Below are positions 43,120 to 52,382 of a DNA stretch of 64,000 nucleotides, piece after piece. The notes beneath the pieces are model-generated. The model made no database searches and was not told where the DNA came from. It worked only from the letters and a program-made list of their open reading frames with translations. Both the position numbers and the translations under genes were made by a program. This DNA is from Citrobacter youngae (GTDB taxonomy: Bacteria; Pseudomonadota; Gammaproteobacteria; Enterobacterales; Enterobacteriaceae). The stretch spans positions 1 through 64,000 of the forward strand of contig NZ_RPOI01000002.1 in the NCBI RefSeq assembly GCF_003818115.1, read 5' to 3'. How positions within the stretch are numbered: position 1 is the stretch's first letter; each line of letters begins with the position of its first letter.

Positions 43120-45600
43120 TCACCGACAAATATAAACTTTACTTTCATCAATCGTTTTGCCGAAAGTGATTGAGCATGAAAGTCCCTGTTGTTTATCGAC
43201 CGCCACTTTTATCACCGATGGCACTTCATTGGTGCGAATAAAGAGCTGGCTTCCCTGGCCTACCACGCCGATATTGTGTCCATGTATATCCTCTACTTCG
43301 TAACCAAACGTCAGCGGTAAACCATCAGGGCGCTGCGCCCGGATATACCACGGTTTACGCTGGTCAGTATCAAATGTTGTCAGCACTACCGCACCGCGAT
43401 ATGGCGCAACGTTGCGGCGGTTCCCCTGCAGATCGGTTTCACTATTGGTATTGGACACATCCAGCATCAGATGGTTTTCGCGATAAGGCGTTAAGCCGTC
43501 GTAAACCACCACGCCATTGTGGTCAGTGGTGCGATATTTCTGCCCGTTCACATACGCCCCTTCCAGACCAGGCGCATGCATGACGGCAAACGTTTCTGAC
43601 AGTCTGTTGGCTAAATTCACGCCACCAGACCAGGCCACAAGGCCACCTGAAATACTGCCGCCAGTTTGTGTGTATTTAGACGACTGACTGTAGCTGCCGT
43701 TAAGCGTCGCAACGGGCGCATTCCATGTCAGATTGCCGCCTGCTGTTGTTTCGCTACCCTGCCGCTGATGGCTCAGATTCACCCCATAGTTAAACTGATC
43801 GCGACTGCCTGCGGTGCCCGAAAGTCCGGTATTATTTGACGCAAAGCCATCATCATCAAAGGTCGTGGAATTAGACACATATAAATGCCTGCGCGGAGCG
43901 CTAATATCATCTCCCCAATCGAAAGGTATAGAGATAAAGACGTTAAAACGTTTATCTTCATGATGATCGTCATCGTAAGTCTGGCTGGCGGAAAAGGTAT
44001 AGCTAATCCGTTGCCAGCTATTGGAATAACTCACCTGATAATCTTTACTGTTACCGCTCCGTCCCCAGTAATCGCGCCACAGCGTACTGAGCGAAAACGA
44101 GCCCCAACCTTGCGGCAAAGACTGGCTGACGTTAGCCGAAAAGCTGTTTTTACGACCAAAATCATTCTGGTAATAATCCGCGATGTCGTACACATCATTT
44201 TCATCGCGATGGTAGTTGTTCTTATTGTTTGCCCAGACATGATCGTTAAATGTCCGATAATCCCGTGATGAGTAGCGATAAGCTGCCAGGCCAAAACGGG
44301 TGGCGGTTTGCGTCAAATATTTGTTATAGGCAATCTGGTAGCTCTGCCCGTCAAACACATCACCATTATCCTGTTTGCTGTGCGATTGTGTCGCATCGAC
44401 GGAAATCGCGCCGATACGTGTATTCCAGCCGGTTCCAAGCGTAAACGCATTGTAGTTATCTGCCAGCATGGTGCCGCCATACAGCGTTAACAGATTATTC
44501 AGCCCGTATTGGTAGCTCATCTGCGCAAAATCGGTCTGGTTGCTGGCGCCTTCGATATGGCTACGTCCAGCGGCAAAATCATATTTTGAGACCCCCGGCT
44601 GCAGCATATTGGGCACCGCAGCGTACGGTACCAGATAGGTTGTTACCGAGCCGTCAGCCTCTTTGATACTGACGTCAAGATCCGCTCCCCCTCCAGCCAG
44701 CTGCAAATCAGCAATGGAGAACGGGCCAGGCGGAACCTCTTTCTGGTAAACCACAAAACCGTTTTGTTCGATGGTAACCAGCGCGTTGCTTTGCGCAATC
44801 CCCTGAACCAGCGGCGTAAAATTCTGCTTTGAGTTTGGCAGCATCTGCATATCGCGATACAGCCGCACGCCCCGAAAACGTACCGCGTCAAAAATATCTG
44901 ATGAGGTATACATATCCCCGGCACGCAGAGTGCCCAGAATTTGCGGGATGCCACGTTCCAGATACAGGGTATTACTTTTCCACTCCCCGTTGCTGTCATC
45001 GGTTTTGTTATAGCTGGCATCGGAATGCAACTGCCAGCCCAGCAGATTTAACCCACTGGTAAAGCGTGCATAGGTACTTTTACTGTTACCAGAATCCTTA
45101 TAGTCGCTGTAATACTGGCTGGCATAGTACGAGGTATAGAAGGCATTGATGCCACGATCCCAGTTTTCCGGAGGAACATAGCCATTCTCAAGCTCATCGA
45201 CATACGCCTGCGGTACGCTGAGATCAAGACGAAACGTGCCGATATTCCAGGCGTAACTGCCTCCCTGTACCGCCTGCTTTAGGGTTGGGCATTCATACTG
45301 CTGGTCCAATGCTTGTGTATTTATCCCCAGACGCGTGAATGCGTCACGGGATAAACAGGTGTCATCCGGATTATCCTTAACGGTTATTTCATACTTACCA
45401 CGCCACTGCTTATTGACGTAGATATCAATATCATATTGGCCTGGCAGTGGTTGGTTATCATCGAGGCGAAAATTTGAGACTTTTTCGCCTTTCATACCGC
45501 CCATCATAAAGTGGGTGTCAAACGTATCTTCTGCGGCCTGGGCGTCAATGCCAACCAACAACAGCAGTATTGCCGAAGCAAGCGGAGTCATCCTTAACAT
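43120..45600 (-). CDS. yehB: Outer-membrane fimbrial usher YehB
   Basis: Chaperone-usher outer-membrane protein of 826 residues (typical size). N-terminal periplasmic domain after a signal peptide cut near AQA|AEDTFD; a 24-strand barrel rich in alternating aromatic residues; plug-domain region around FTPLVQGIAQSNALVTIEQNG; C-terminal domains ending GKTIDESKVYICR with the paired cysteines (CSITF...ICR). It moves YehD/YehA subunits delivered by YehC. Starts 12 bp after the yehC stop. Confidence 0.95.
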   Translation of the reverse strand: MLRMTPLASAILLLLVGIDAQAAEDTFDTHFMMGGMKGEKVSNFRLDDNQPLPGQYDIDIYVNKQWRGKYEITVKDNPDDTCLSRDAFTRLGINTQALDQQYECPTLKQAVQGGSYAWNIGTFRLDLSVPQAYVDELENGYVPPENWDRGINAFYTSYYASQYYSDYKDSGNSKSTYARFTSGLNLLGWQLHSDASYNKTDDSNGEWKSNTLYLERGIPQILGTLRAGDMYTSSDIFDAVRFRGVRLYRDMQMLPNSKQNFTPLVQGIAQSNALVTIEQNGFVVYQKEVPPGPFSIADLQLAGGGADLDVSIKEADGSVTTYLVPYAAVPNMLQPGVSKYDFAAGRSHIEGASNQTDFAQMSYQYGLNNLLTLYGGTMLADNYNAFTLGTGWNTRIGAISVDATQSHSKQDNGDVFDGQSYQIAYNKYLTQTATRFGLAAYRYSSRDYRTFNDHVWANNKNNYHRDENDVYDIADYYQNDFGRKNSFSANVSQSLPQGWGSFSLSTLWRDYWGRSGNSKDYQVSYSNSWQRISYTFSASQTYDDDHHEDKRFNVFISIPFDWGDDISAPRRHLYVSNSTTFDDDGFASNNTGLSGTAGSRDQFNYGVNLSHQRQGSETTAGGNLTWNAPVATLNGSYSQSSKYTQTGGSISGGLVAWSGGVNLANRLSETFAVMHAPGLEGAYVNGQKYRTTDHNGVVVYDGLTPYRENHLMLDVSNTNSETDLQGNRRNVAPYRGAVVLTTFDTDQRKPWYIRAQRPDGLPLTFGYEVEDIHGHNIGVVGQGSQLFIRTNEVPSVIKVAVDKQQGLSCSITFGKTIDESKVYICR

Positions 45601-45612
45601 AACCAGCTCCTG

Positions 45613-46296
45613 TTATTTTAGGCTGACGTTATCACTAATATAATTGCCGTGATCGTCAATAATGGTCATTTTATACTGATTGGCATTAGTATTTTTCAAT
45701 GCCACATTCGCACTGGAGAGCGGAGCAAGCATAATACTTTCATTGTTGATTTTGACATTATTAGCTTTAACTTCTGTCACCGTAACCCAGTTAGCAGCAT
45801 CATTTCTGATAGAATAACTATTACCACTGCGTGTTAACGCCAGTTTATGGAAAGTATTTTTATTAACGGCGGCAATACCTTTTGGCCGATAAAAAAGTTT
45901 AATTCGATTCTGCATGGCGAATTTGAGTACATTTTTTCCGGCGCTATCAGGATTATTCGGTGGAATATCCAGTACATTAAGAAAAAATAAACTCTCTTTA
46001 TCGTTAGGCAGCGTATTCGGCATTTTTTTAATTTTCAACTGCTGGCCTGAATCGCCTGCAACCTTTACCACTGGCGGGGTCAATAAAAATGGCACCTGGA
46101 TTTTTTCTGGTGGTAACAATGTGTCACCGTCATCAATCCATGATTGCACCAGTGAAGACCGTTCTCCCTGATTCATCAGTTGCACCAGGACTTCATTTTT
46201 TTCCGCCGGGTAGATAATACGAGTACCATAAATCACAATACCAGCATGGACGGATTGCGTAGATGCGATCAAAAAAGCAATTAGAATCCATTTCAT
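45613..46296 (-). CDS. yehC: Periplasmic fimbrial chaperone YehC
   Basis: PapD-like two-Ig-domain chaperone of 227 residues. The signal peptide ends at VHA|GIVIYGTRIIYPAEK, which carries the family's Arg-Tyr-Pro signature. Subunit-binding strand LNVLDIPPN, and KLFYRPKGI is the conserved domain-1/2 border. Lies between yehD and yehB. Confidence 0.94.
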   Translation of the reverse strand: MKWILIAFLIASTQSVHAGIVIYGTRIIYPAEKNEVLVQLMNQGERSSLVQSWIDDGDTLLPPEKIQVPFLLTPPVVKVAGDSGQQLKIKKMPNTLPNDKESLFFLNVLDIPPNNPDSAGKNVLKFAMQNRIKLFYRPKGIAAVNKNTFHKLALTRSGNSYSIRNDAANWVTVTEVKANNVKINNESIMLAPLSSANVALKNTNANQYKMTIIDDHGNYISDNVSLK

Positions 46297-46348
46297 TTCG
46301 CGTTCGTCCTTCTAAAGGTATCGCCGGTGAATCCACCGGCATGAAAGG

Positions 46349-46900
46349 TTAGTCAGCAGAAACAGAAATAGTTAAAACTGATGATAAATCCCCTGCAGTT
46401 ACCGGAACACCAGTATCAAGGCGAGCATATTTAGCGCCAAAATCTAAAGTATACTCAACTCCATCACTTGTTGTTTTTGGAGTCAGTTCTCCTGAAAGGT
46501 CGCTTTCCTCAACGTCAGTAATCTGCTTACTGCCTAGCGTTAAGTTAAAACCGACTCCTTCAGCATCACCCGAGGTTTTATTAAGTACACCAGAGGTAAA
46601 ATTTGCACCAGTAATTCTGACTGTTTTTAAAGTTGTATTAGCTGGACAGACAATAATCATCGGCGTTGAGCTATCATGTTTTACATCACCAACTGTATCC
46701 CCAGTACTCAAATTAGCAAAGCGGGAAGCATCAATAGTGGGTAACTCAATTATGCTATTATTATTTTTATCTTTAAAATAGCAAGAGCTATTATCCACAT
46801 GACCATTAATAGTTAATGTACCTACTTCATCAGCAGCAAAAACCCCAGCGCTCATAAATACAGCAGACAAGACAGCAGCAGAAATAATTGAACGTTTCAT
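46349..46900 (-). CDS. yehD: Major fimbrial subunit YehD
   Basis: Type 1-like pilin of 183 residues. Signal peptide cut at VFA|ADEVGTLTINGHVDNSSC; two cysteines form the usual disulphide (SSCYF and IIVCPA), and the C-terminal beta-zipper motif ends VTAGDLSSVLTISVSAD. The N-terminal strand GTLTINGHV should be the donor strand. First of yehDCBA, separated from yehE by an AT-rich 277-bp gap with a hairpin. Confidence 0.93.
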   Translation of the reverse strand: MKRSIISAAVLSAVFMSAGVFAADEVGTLTINGHVDNSSCYFKDKNNNSIIELPTIDASRFANLSTGDTVGDVKHDSSTPMIIVCPANTTLKTVRITGANFTSGVLNKTSGDAEGVGFNLTLGSKQITDVEESDLSGELTPKTTSDGVEYTLDFGAKYARLDTGVPVTAGDLSSVLTISVSAD

Positions 46901-47127
46901 AATATCTTCCTTAATGAATTAATTTCGATTTGTTAAGAGGGGTTATCTCTTGAAATTAAATTCTCACAGGTGAAACGTTGCCGCAATGTAAACACGTTGT
47001 TTTATTGATTTAAAACAAGTTACAAATCGCAATATACATGCAACAAATAAATCAGGATTTGTATTATTTTCAGAATTAATAAATTTATGCGATTAACTGC
47101 CTGGAGAAATTTATTTTATGCATAGAA

Positions 47128-47161
47128 AACCATATATCATTCATTAAAATGATATATGGTT
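47128..47161 (-). terminator. AT-rich hairpin after yehE
   Basis: AACCATATATCAT (47128-47140) and ATGATATATGGTT (47149-47161) form a perfect 13-bp stem. On the minus strand TTTTCTATG follows, making it a weak terminator for yehE or an attenuator before yehD. Confidence 0.6.
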
Positions 47162-47177
47162 AATAAAGGCGTTCTTT

Positions 47178-47459
47178 TTAATCGTAGCGATTGAGTACGA
47201 TCTGTCGCGTGGTATCGCCAGGGACTGTAACCATTTCCGTCACCACCCCACGTGCAGGTGAAGAAGCGACATTGTTAACAGTTGAAAAATGGAACGTCTT
47301 ACCACACCGCTGTTGCACGTCGTTATTCACAACATCGGTACTACAGGTTGGTTCGGTTACTCGTCCACTGATTGTTAAGGTCGCGGTATCGGATGCAAAC
47401 GCAGATGCACTTATTCCATAAGTCAGAATTATAGTTCCCATCAGCGAGCTAATTTTCAT
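47178..47459 (-). CDS. yehE: Secreted protein YehE (DUF2574)
   Basis: Small secreted protein of 93 residues, same as E. coli YehE. Signal peptide cut near AFA|SDTATLTISGRVTEPTC; a pilin-like first strand and two cysteines (PTC, QRC) follow. The C-terminal RQIVLNRYD is identical to E. coli. It precedes the fimbrial genes and may be an accessory subunit; function unknown. The frame is open 27 codons further upstream, but the signal peptide fixes the start. Confidence 0.9.
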   Translation of the reverse strand: MKISSLMGTIILTYGISASAFASDTATLTISGRVTEPTCSTDVVNNDVQQRCGKTFHFSTVNNVASSPARGVVTEMVTVPGDTTRQIVLNRYD

Positions 47460-47668
47460 TTTTATCGTCACCTCTGTGGTTAACATCAAATAACATGCAG
47501 ATGGCCTGTCAGCGTAATACGGGTGAAACGCGCTGTTCAATCCAATGGAAATTATAGATTAATGAGATCAATTTGATCAATTACAATGATGCATTGAGGA
47601 CGTTCATTCAGAAAAAGACATGGTTTATTAAGGCAGGATGAAATATATCGTGGACTTTTTAGCTCAAT

Positions 47669-47707
47669 ATATTCACCACATCAATATATTATTGATGTGG
47701 TGAATAT
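47669..47707. repeat. 17-bp perfect palindrome between mrp and yehE
   Basis: ATATTCACCACATCAAT at 47669-47685 is the exact reverse complement of ATTGATGTGGTGAATAT at 47691-47707; the loop is ATATT. It lies just after the mrp stop codon, without a T-run on either strand, and 210 bp upstream of yehE. Confidence 0.85.
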
Positions 47708-47722
47708 TTGTAACACTGTTAA

Positions 47723-48832
47723 TTACACGGCGCGGAAGGCGATCTCACCAGGGATAACTTCTCCCTGCCAGTAAAGCTGGGCAGCAACACGCCCTGCCAG
47801 GCTGCGGTAAATCGCGGTGAATTCACTGTCGGGACGACTGATAACCGTCGGCATACCGCGGTCGAGATCTTCACGCAAGGAAATATGCAGCGGCATTTGT
47901 CCCAGCAGTTGGGTATGATACTGCTCGGCCAGTTTCTGCGCGCCACCCGTGCCGAAAATCGGTTCATGATGACCGCAGTTGCTGCAAATATGCATGCTCA
48001 TATTTTCAACAATACCCAGCACTGGTACTTCCACCTTTTCGAACATCACGATGCCTTTTTTCGCATCGATCAGCGCAATGTCCTGCGGCGTAGTTACCAC
48101 AACAGCACCCGTTACCGGAATGTTCTGCGCCAGCGTCAACTGGATGTCACCCGTACCCGGCGGCATATCCAGTACCAGGTAATCCAGATCTGGCCATAAG
48201 GTTTCCTGCAGCATCTGCAGCAGCGCTTTACTGGCCATCGGGCCGCGCCACACCATCGCGTTATCGTCAGTGACCAGATAACCAATGGAGTTCGTCGCCA
48301 GACCGTGAGACATGATCGGCGCCATATGAGTGCCGTCTGGCGAGGTTGGACGCTGGTTTTCCGCGCCGAGCATTGTCGGGATAGACGGGCCATAAATATC
48401 GGCGTCCAGAATACCTACCTTCGCTCCTTCCGCAGCCAGCGCCAGCGCCAGGTTCACGGCGGTAGAGGATTTACCCACACCGCCTTTACCCGAACTGACG
48501 GCGATGATGTTTTTTACACCATTTATGCCCGGCTGGTTTTTCACACGCTTCAGCGTCGCGATGTTATGCGACAGCTTCCAGTCAATGGCTTTCGCACCGG
48601 TAATGCGCAGCAGATCGGCGCTACATTGCTCTTTTAAGTCCTCAAACGCGCTATGCCAGACAAACGGCATGACCAGCTCAACGTGCAACGTGTCATCCAT
48701 CCAGGCGACGTGATGCAACGCTTTAAGCGTCGTCAGATTATGCTTCAGGGTTGAATGCTGAAAATTCGCCAGCGTCCCGGCAACCATCGCGCGCAGGGTC
48801 TCTGGTGATTTGGCCTGGGATTGTGCGTTCAT
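47723..48832 (-). CDS. mrp: Iron-sulfur carrier Mrp (ApbC)
   Basis: P-loop ATPase that carries and delivers Fe-S clusters; cytoplasmic dimer. 369 residues, as in E. coli. Deviant Walker A GKGGVGKS at about 115-122; cluster-binding CSNC in the C-terminal part; N-terminal DUF59 domain (about 10-90). The start MNAQSQAKSPE matches E. coli. Divergent from metG. Confidence 0.96.
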   Translation of the reverse strand: MNAQSQAKSPETLRAMVAGTLANFQHSTLKHNLTTLKALHHVAWMDDTLHVELVMPFVWHSAFEDLKEQCSADLLRITGAKAIDWKLSHNIATLKRVKNQPGINGVKNIIAVSSGKGGVGKSSTAVNLALALAAEGAKVGILDADIYGPSIPTMLGAENQRPTSPDGTHMAPIMSHGLATNSIGYLVTDDNAMVWRGPMASKALLQMLQETLWPDLDYLVLDMPPGTGDIQLTLAQNIPVTGAVVVTTPQDIALIDAKKGIVMFEKVEVPVLGIVENMSMHICSNCGHHEPIFGTGGAQKLAEQYHTQLLGQMPLHISLREDLDRGMPTVISRPDSEFTAIYRSLAGRVAAQLYWQGEVIPGEIAFRAV

Positions 48833-48996
48833 CCCGACTCCTTTTTGTTGTTCTGAATATACAATAGTCACCAGGTAGTTTACTCCAACCGCAACAATTA
48901 TTCATTTACGGATAAATGCCCTTATCGCTTGGCGCAGTAATTACCATTTTGGTACTATCAAAGCCCTTTTCACTACAAAAGAAGTAATTGCCCACT

Positions 48997-51030
48997 ATGA
49001 CTCAAGTCGCGAAGAAAATTCTGGTAACGTGCGCGCTGCCGTACGCCAACGGCTCAATCCACCTCGGCCATATGCTGGAGCACATCCAGGCTGATGTCTG
49101 GGTCCGTTACCAGCGAATGCGCGGCCACCAGGTTAACTTCATCTGCGCGGACGACGCACACGGTACGCCAATCATGCTGAAAGCACAGCAGCTTGGGATC
49201 ACGCCAGAGCAGATGATCGGTGAAATGAGTCAGGAGCATCAGACTGATTTTGCAGGTTTTGACATTAGCTATGACAACTACCACTCAACGCACAGCGAAG
49301 AGAACCGTGAGCTGTCTGAGCTGATTTACACACGCCTGAAGGAGAACGGTTTTATTAAGAACCGTACGATTTCCCAGCTTTACGACCCGGAAAAAGGTAT
49401 GTTCCTGCCGGATCGTTTCGTTAAAGGCACCTGCCCGAAATGTAAGTCTCCGGATCAGTACGGCGATAACTGTGAAGTCTGCGGCGCAACCTACAGCCCG
49501 ACTGAACTTATCGAGCCGAAATCCGTTGTGTCTGGCGCGACGCCGGTAATGCGTGACTCCGAGCACTTTTTCTTTGACCTGCCGTCGTTCAGCGAAATGT
49601 TGCAGGCGTGGACGCGCAGCGGCGCGTTGCAGGAGCAAGTGGCGAACAAAATGCAGGAGTGGTTTGAATCCGGCCTGCAGCAGTGGGATATTTCCCGCGA
49701 TTCACCGTACTTCGGTTTTGAAATCCCGAACGCACCGGGCAAGTATTTCTACGTCTGGCTGGATGCGCCAATTGGCTACATGGGCTCGTTCAAAAACCTG
49801 TGCGACAAGCGCGGCGACACAACCAGCTTTGATGAGTACTGGAAGAAAGATTCCGACGCCGAGCTGTATCACTTCATCGGTAAGGATATCGTCTACTTCC
49901 ACAGCCTGTTCTGGCCTGCCATGCTGGAAGGCAGTAATTTCCGTAAGCCGACTAACCTGTTCGTTCACGGGTATGTGACGGTAAACGGCGCGAAGATGTC
50001 CAAGTCTCGCGGTACCTTCATTAAAGCCAGCACCTGGCTGAAACACTTTGATGCCGACAGTTTGCGTTACTACTACACCGCGAAACTCTCTTCGCGCATT
50101 GATGATATCGACCTGAACCTGGAAGATTTTGTTCAGCGCGTTAACGCCGATATCGTCAACAAAGTAGTGAACCTGGCGTCGCGTAACGCGGGCTTTATTG
50201 CTAAGCGTTTTGACGGCATTCTGGCTGCTGAACTGGCCGATCCGGCACTGTACAAAACCTTTACCGACGCCGCAGCGGTAATTGGCGAAGCGTGGGAAAG
50301 CCGTGAATTCGGGAAAGCAATCCGCGAAATCATGGCGCTGGCCGACGTGGCGAACCGCTACGTTGACGAACAGGCACCGTGGGTCGTGGCTAAACAGGAA
50401 GGCCGTGACGCCGACCTGCAGGCAATTTGCTCCATGGGTATTAACCTGTTCCGCGTTCTGATGACGTACCTGAAACCGGTACTGCCGACGCTTGCTGAAC
50501 GTGTTGAGGCATTCCTGAACAGCGACCTGTCCTGGGATGCCATTGAGCAACCGCTGCTCGGTCACAAGGTCAACACCTTTAAGGCGCTCTACAACCGTAT
50601 CGACATGAAACAGGTAGAAGCGCTGGTGGAAGCCTCCAAAGAAGAAGTGAAAGCCGCAGCCGCACCGGTGACCGGCCCGCTGGCGGATGACCCTATCCAG
50701 GACACTATCACCTTTGACGATTTCGCCAAAGTTGATCTGCGCGTGGCGCTGATTGAAAACGCCGAGTTCGTGGAAGGTTCCGACAAACTGCTGCGCCTGA
50801 CGCTGGATCTTGGCGGTGAGAAGCGTAACGTCTTCTCCGGTATTCGCTCCGCCTACCCGGATCCGCAAGCCCTGATTGGTCGCCAGACTATTATGGTGGC
50901 GAACCTGGCGCCGCGTAAGATGCGCTTCGGTATCTCTGAAGGGATGGTGATGGCAGCAGGCCCTGGCGGAAAAGACATCTTCCTGTTAAGCCCGGATGAC
51001 GGTGCGAAACCTGGTCAGCAGGTGAAATAA
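48997..51030 (+). CDS. metG: Methionyl-tRNA synthetase
   Basis: Class I aminoacyl-tRNA synthetase charging tRNA-Met; 677 residues, as in E. coli. HIGH-type motif HLGH at 22-25, KMSKS in [10 protein letters not shown], the zinc knuckle [18 protein letters not shown], and a C-terminal tRNA-binding dimer domain starting near [11 protein letters not shown]. Start MTQVAKKI; a Met three codons earlier (ATG at 48988) is not in the family. A strong terminator follows. Confidence 0.98.
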   Translation: MTQVAKKILVTCALPYANGSIHLGHMLEHIQADVWVRYQRMRGHQVNFICADDAHGTPIMLKAQQLGITPEQMIGEMSQEHQTDFAGFDISYDNYHSTHSEENRELSELIYTRLKENGFIKNRTISQLYDPEKGMFLPDRFVKGTCPKCKSPDQYGDNCEVCGATYSPTELIEPKSVVSGATPVMRDSEHFFFDLPSFSEMLQAWTRSGALQEQVANKMQEWFESGLQQWDISRDSPYFGFEIPNAPGKYFYVWLDAPIGYMGSFKNLCDKRGDTTSFDEYWKKDSDAELYHFIGKDIVYFHSLFWPAMLEGSNFRKPTNLFVHGYVTVNGAKMSKSRGTFIKASTWLKHFDADSLRYYYTAKLSSRIDDIDLNLEDFVQRVNADIVNKVVNLASRNAGFIAKRFDGILAAELADPALYKTFTDAAAVIGEAWESREFGKAIREIMALADVANRYVDEQAPWVVAKQEGRDADLQAICSMGINLFRVLMTYLKPVLPTLAERVEAFLNSDLSWDAIEQPLLGHKVNTFKALYNRIDMKQVEALVEASKEEVKAAAAPVTGPLADDPIQDTITFDDFAKVDLRVALIENAEFVEGSDKLLRLTLDLGGEKRNVFSGIRSAYPDPQALIGRQTIMVANLAPRKMRFGISEGMVMAAGPGGKDIFLLSPDDGAKPGQQVK

Positions 51031-51033
51031 CAA

Positions 51034-51066
51034 AAAAGCCGGAGATTATCTCCGGCTTTTTTTTGT
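51034..51066 (+). terminator. Terminator after metG
   Basis: AAAAAAGCCGGAGA pairs with TCTCCGGCTTTTTTTT around TTA. Confidence 0.92.
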
Positions 51067-51145
51067 TTTTTTCCGGCTGTCGGCTTCGCCTTACCCGGTC
51101 TACAAATCCCGTAGGTCCTGCAAGCACCGCGCCGCTGGCCAAAAA

Positions 51146-51616
51146 TCACGACCTCGCGTTATGTACTCGCGCAGTTAAACCGCGCAAGAAATAGCGCAAG
51201 AATTGATCGCCACATTCGCGATAATTTTTATGGTCCGGTGCACGCATCATCGCGGTGATTTCCGGCATCGATACGCGAAATTTCTGTTCGGTCATGATGG
51301 CCAGAATATCATCAGTTTTCAGTGAAAACGCGATACGCAGTTTTTTCAGCACCGTATTGTTGTTAACACGACGTTCAATCGCCAGTTCCGGCGCAGAATC
51401 ATCTTTGCCACGGAGATGGTAGATAAGACCGTTCAGGAAACCGGAGAGAATGATATCCGGGCAGCGAACAAATCCATCCTCATCTTCTTTTGTCATCCAG
51501 GTGTCGAAACCTGCTGAGGTGGATTCCATCTCAGCAAGCGCAAGAATGCGCACCATATCGTTATTGTTCGCTTTCAGGGTGTAGCGCAGGCTACGAAGAA
51601 TATCGTTACTTAGCAT
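51146..51616 (-). CDS. yehS: YehS, DUF1456 protein
   Basis: Small cytoplasmic helical protein of 156 residues containing two copies of a DUF1456 repeat (each around LRSLRYTLKANNNDMVRIL and LKKLRIAFSLKTDDILAIM). In E. coli the gene is part of the BtsSR neighbourhood but its function is unknown. Start MLSNDILRSL as in E. coli. Located 46 bp downstream of btsR on the same strand. The genes found between metG and yehS in E. coli K-12 are absent. Confidence 0.92.
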   Translation of the reverse strand: MLSNDILRSLRYTLKANNNDMVRILALAEMESTSAGFDTWMTKEDEDGFVRCPDIILSGFLNGLIYHLRGKDDSAPELAIERRVNNNTVLKKLRIAFSLKTDDILAIMTEQKFRVSMPEITAMMRAPDHKNYRECGDQFLRYFLRGLTARVHNARS

Positions 51617-51662
51617 AGAGCCTTCAACTGTCGGTGATGCAATAGCGCGCAGTGTACCAGTT

Positions 51663-52382
51663 TTACAGGCCAATCGCCTCTTTTAGACTTTTGAGGTACC
51701 GACGGCTCACCGGGACAGTCAGTCCGTTACGTAAAATCAGCTCAGCCTGACCGTTATCTTCCAGACGGATCTCCTGCAAATGGGCCATGTTGACCAGGTA
51801 TTGTCGGTGGCAGCGCAGCAGCGGAGTACGGCTCTCCAGCGTTCTGAGCGTCAGCTCGGTGAATCCTTCTTTGCCATCGCTACTGGTCACATAAACGCCG
51901 CTCATCCGACTGCTGACAAACGCCACATCATCCATTTGCAGCAGATAGATTCGGCTATGACCGCTACATGGAATGAACTTAAGCGCCTGCTGATGTTCCG
52001 GCAGTAACGACACATCCTGCTTCGTGCGCTCCTGACGTAAACGGATCAGCGTTTTCTCCAACCGCGTTTCTTCAATCGGCTTAAGCAGATAATCAAAGGC
52101 ATGTTCTTCAAAGGCTTTCACTGCATATTCGTCAAAAGCGGTGAGAAAAACGATATACGGGCGATGCTCGGGATCCAGCATACCCACCATTTCCAGCCCG
52201 CTGATACGCGGCATCTGGATATCGAGGAACAGCACATCCGGACGCAGCTTATGTACTGCACCAATGGCCTCTACCGCATTCGAACACTCTCCGACTATCT
52301 CGATGTCGCTTTGCTCCTGTAACAGGATCCGCAGGTTCTCCCGCGCTAACGGTTCATCATCGACAATCAGCACTTTGATCAT
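51663..52382 (-). CDS. btsR: Response regulator BtsR
   Basis: LytTR-family response regulator of 239 residues. Receiver domain with the phosphorylated Asp54 (LFLDIQMP) and a C-terminal LytTR DNA-binding domain (about 135-239, ending [14 protein letters not shown]). With BtsS it senses extracellular pyruvate and activates the btsT transporter gene in E. coli. The start overlaps the btsS stop by 4 bases (ATGA). Confidence 0.96.
   Translation of the reverse strand: MIKVLIVDDEPLARENLRILLQEQSDIEIVGECSNAVEAIGAVHKLRPDVLFLDIQMPRISGLEMVGMLDPEHRPYIVFLTAFDEYAVKAFEEHAFDYLLKPIEETRLEKTLIRLRQERTKQDVSLLPEHQQALKFIPCSGHSRIYLLQMDDVAFVSSRMSGVYVTSSDGKEGFTELTLRTLESRTPLLRCHRQYLVNMAHLQEIRLEDNGQAELILRNGLTVPVSRRYLKSLKEAIGL

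Noticed and set aside
49702..50868. 388-codon open frame on the minus strand inside metG
   Set aside because: It is fully antisense to the strongly conserved methionyl-tRNA synthetase; its protein has no recognisable domain and arises from codon bias of metG.
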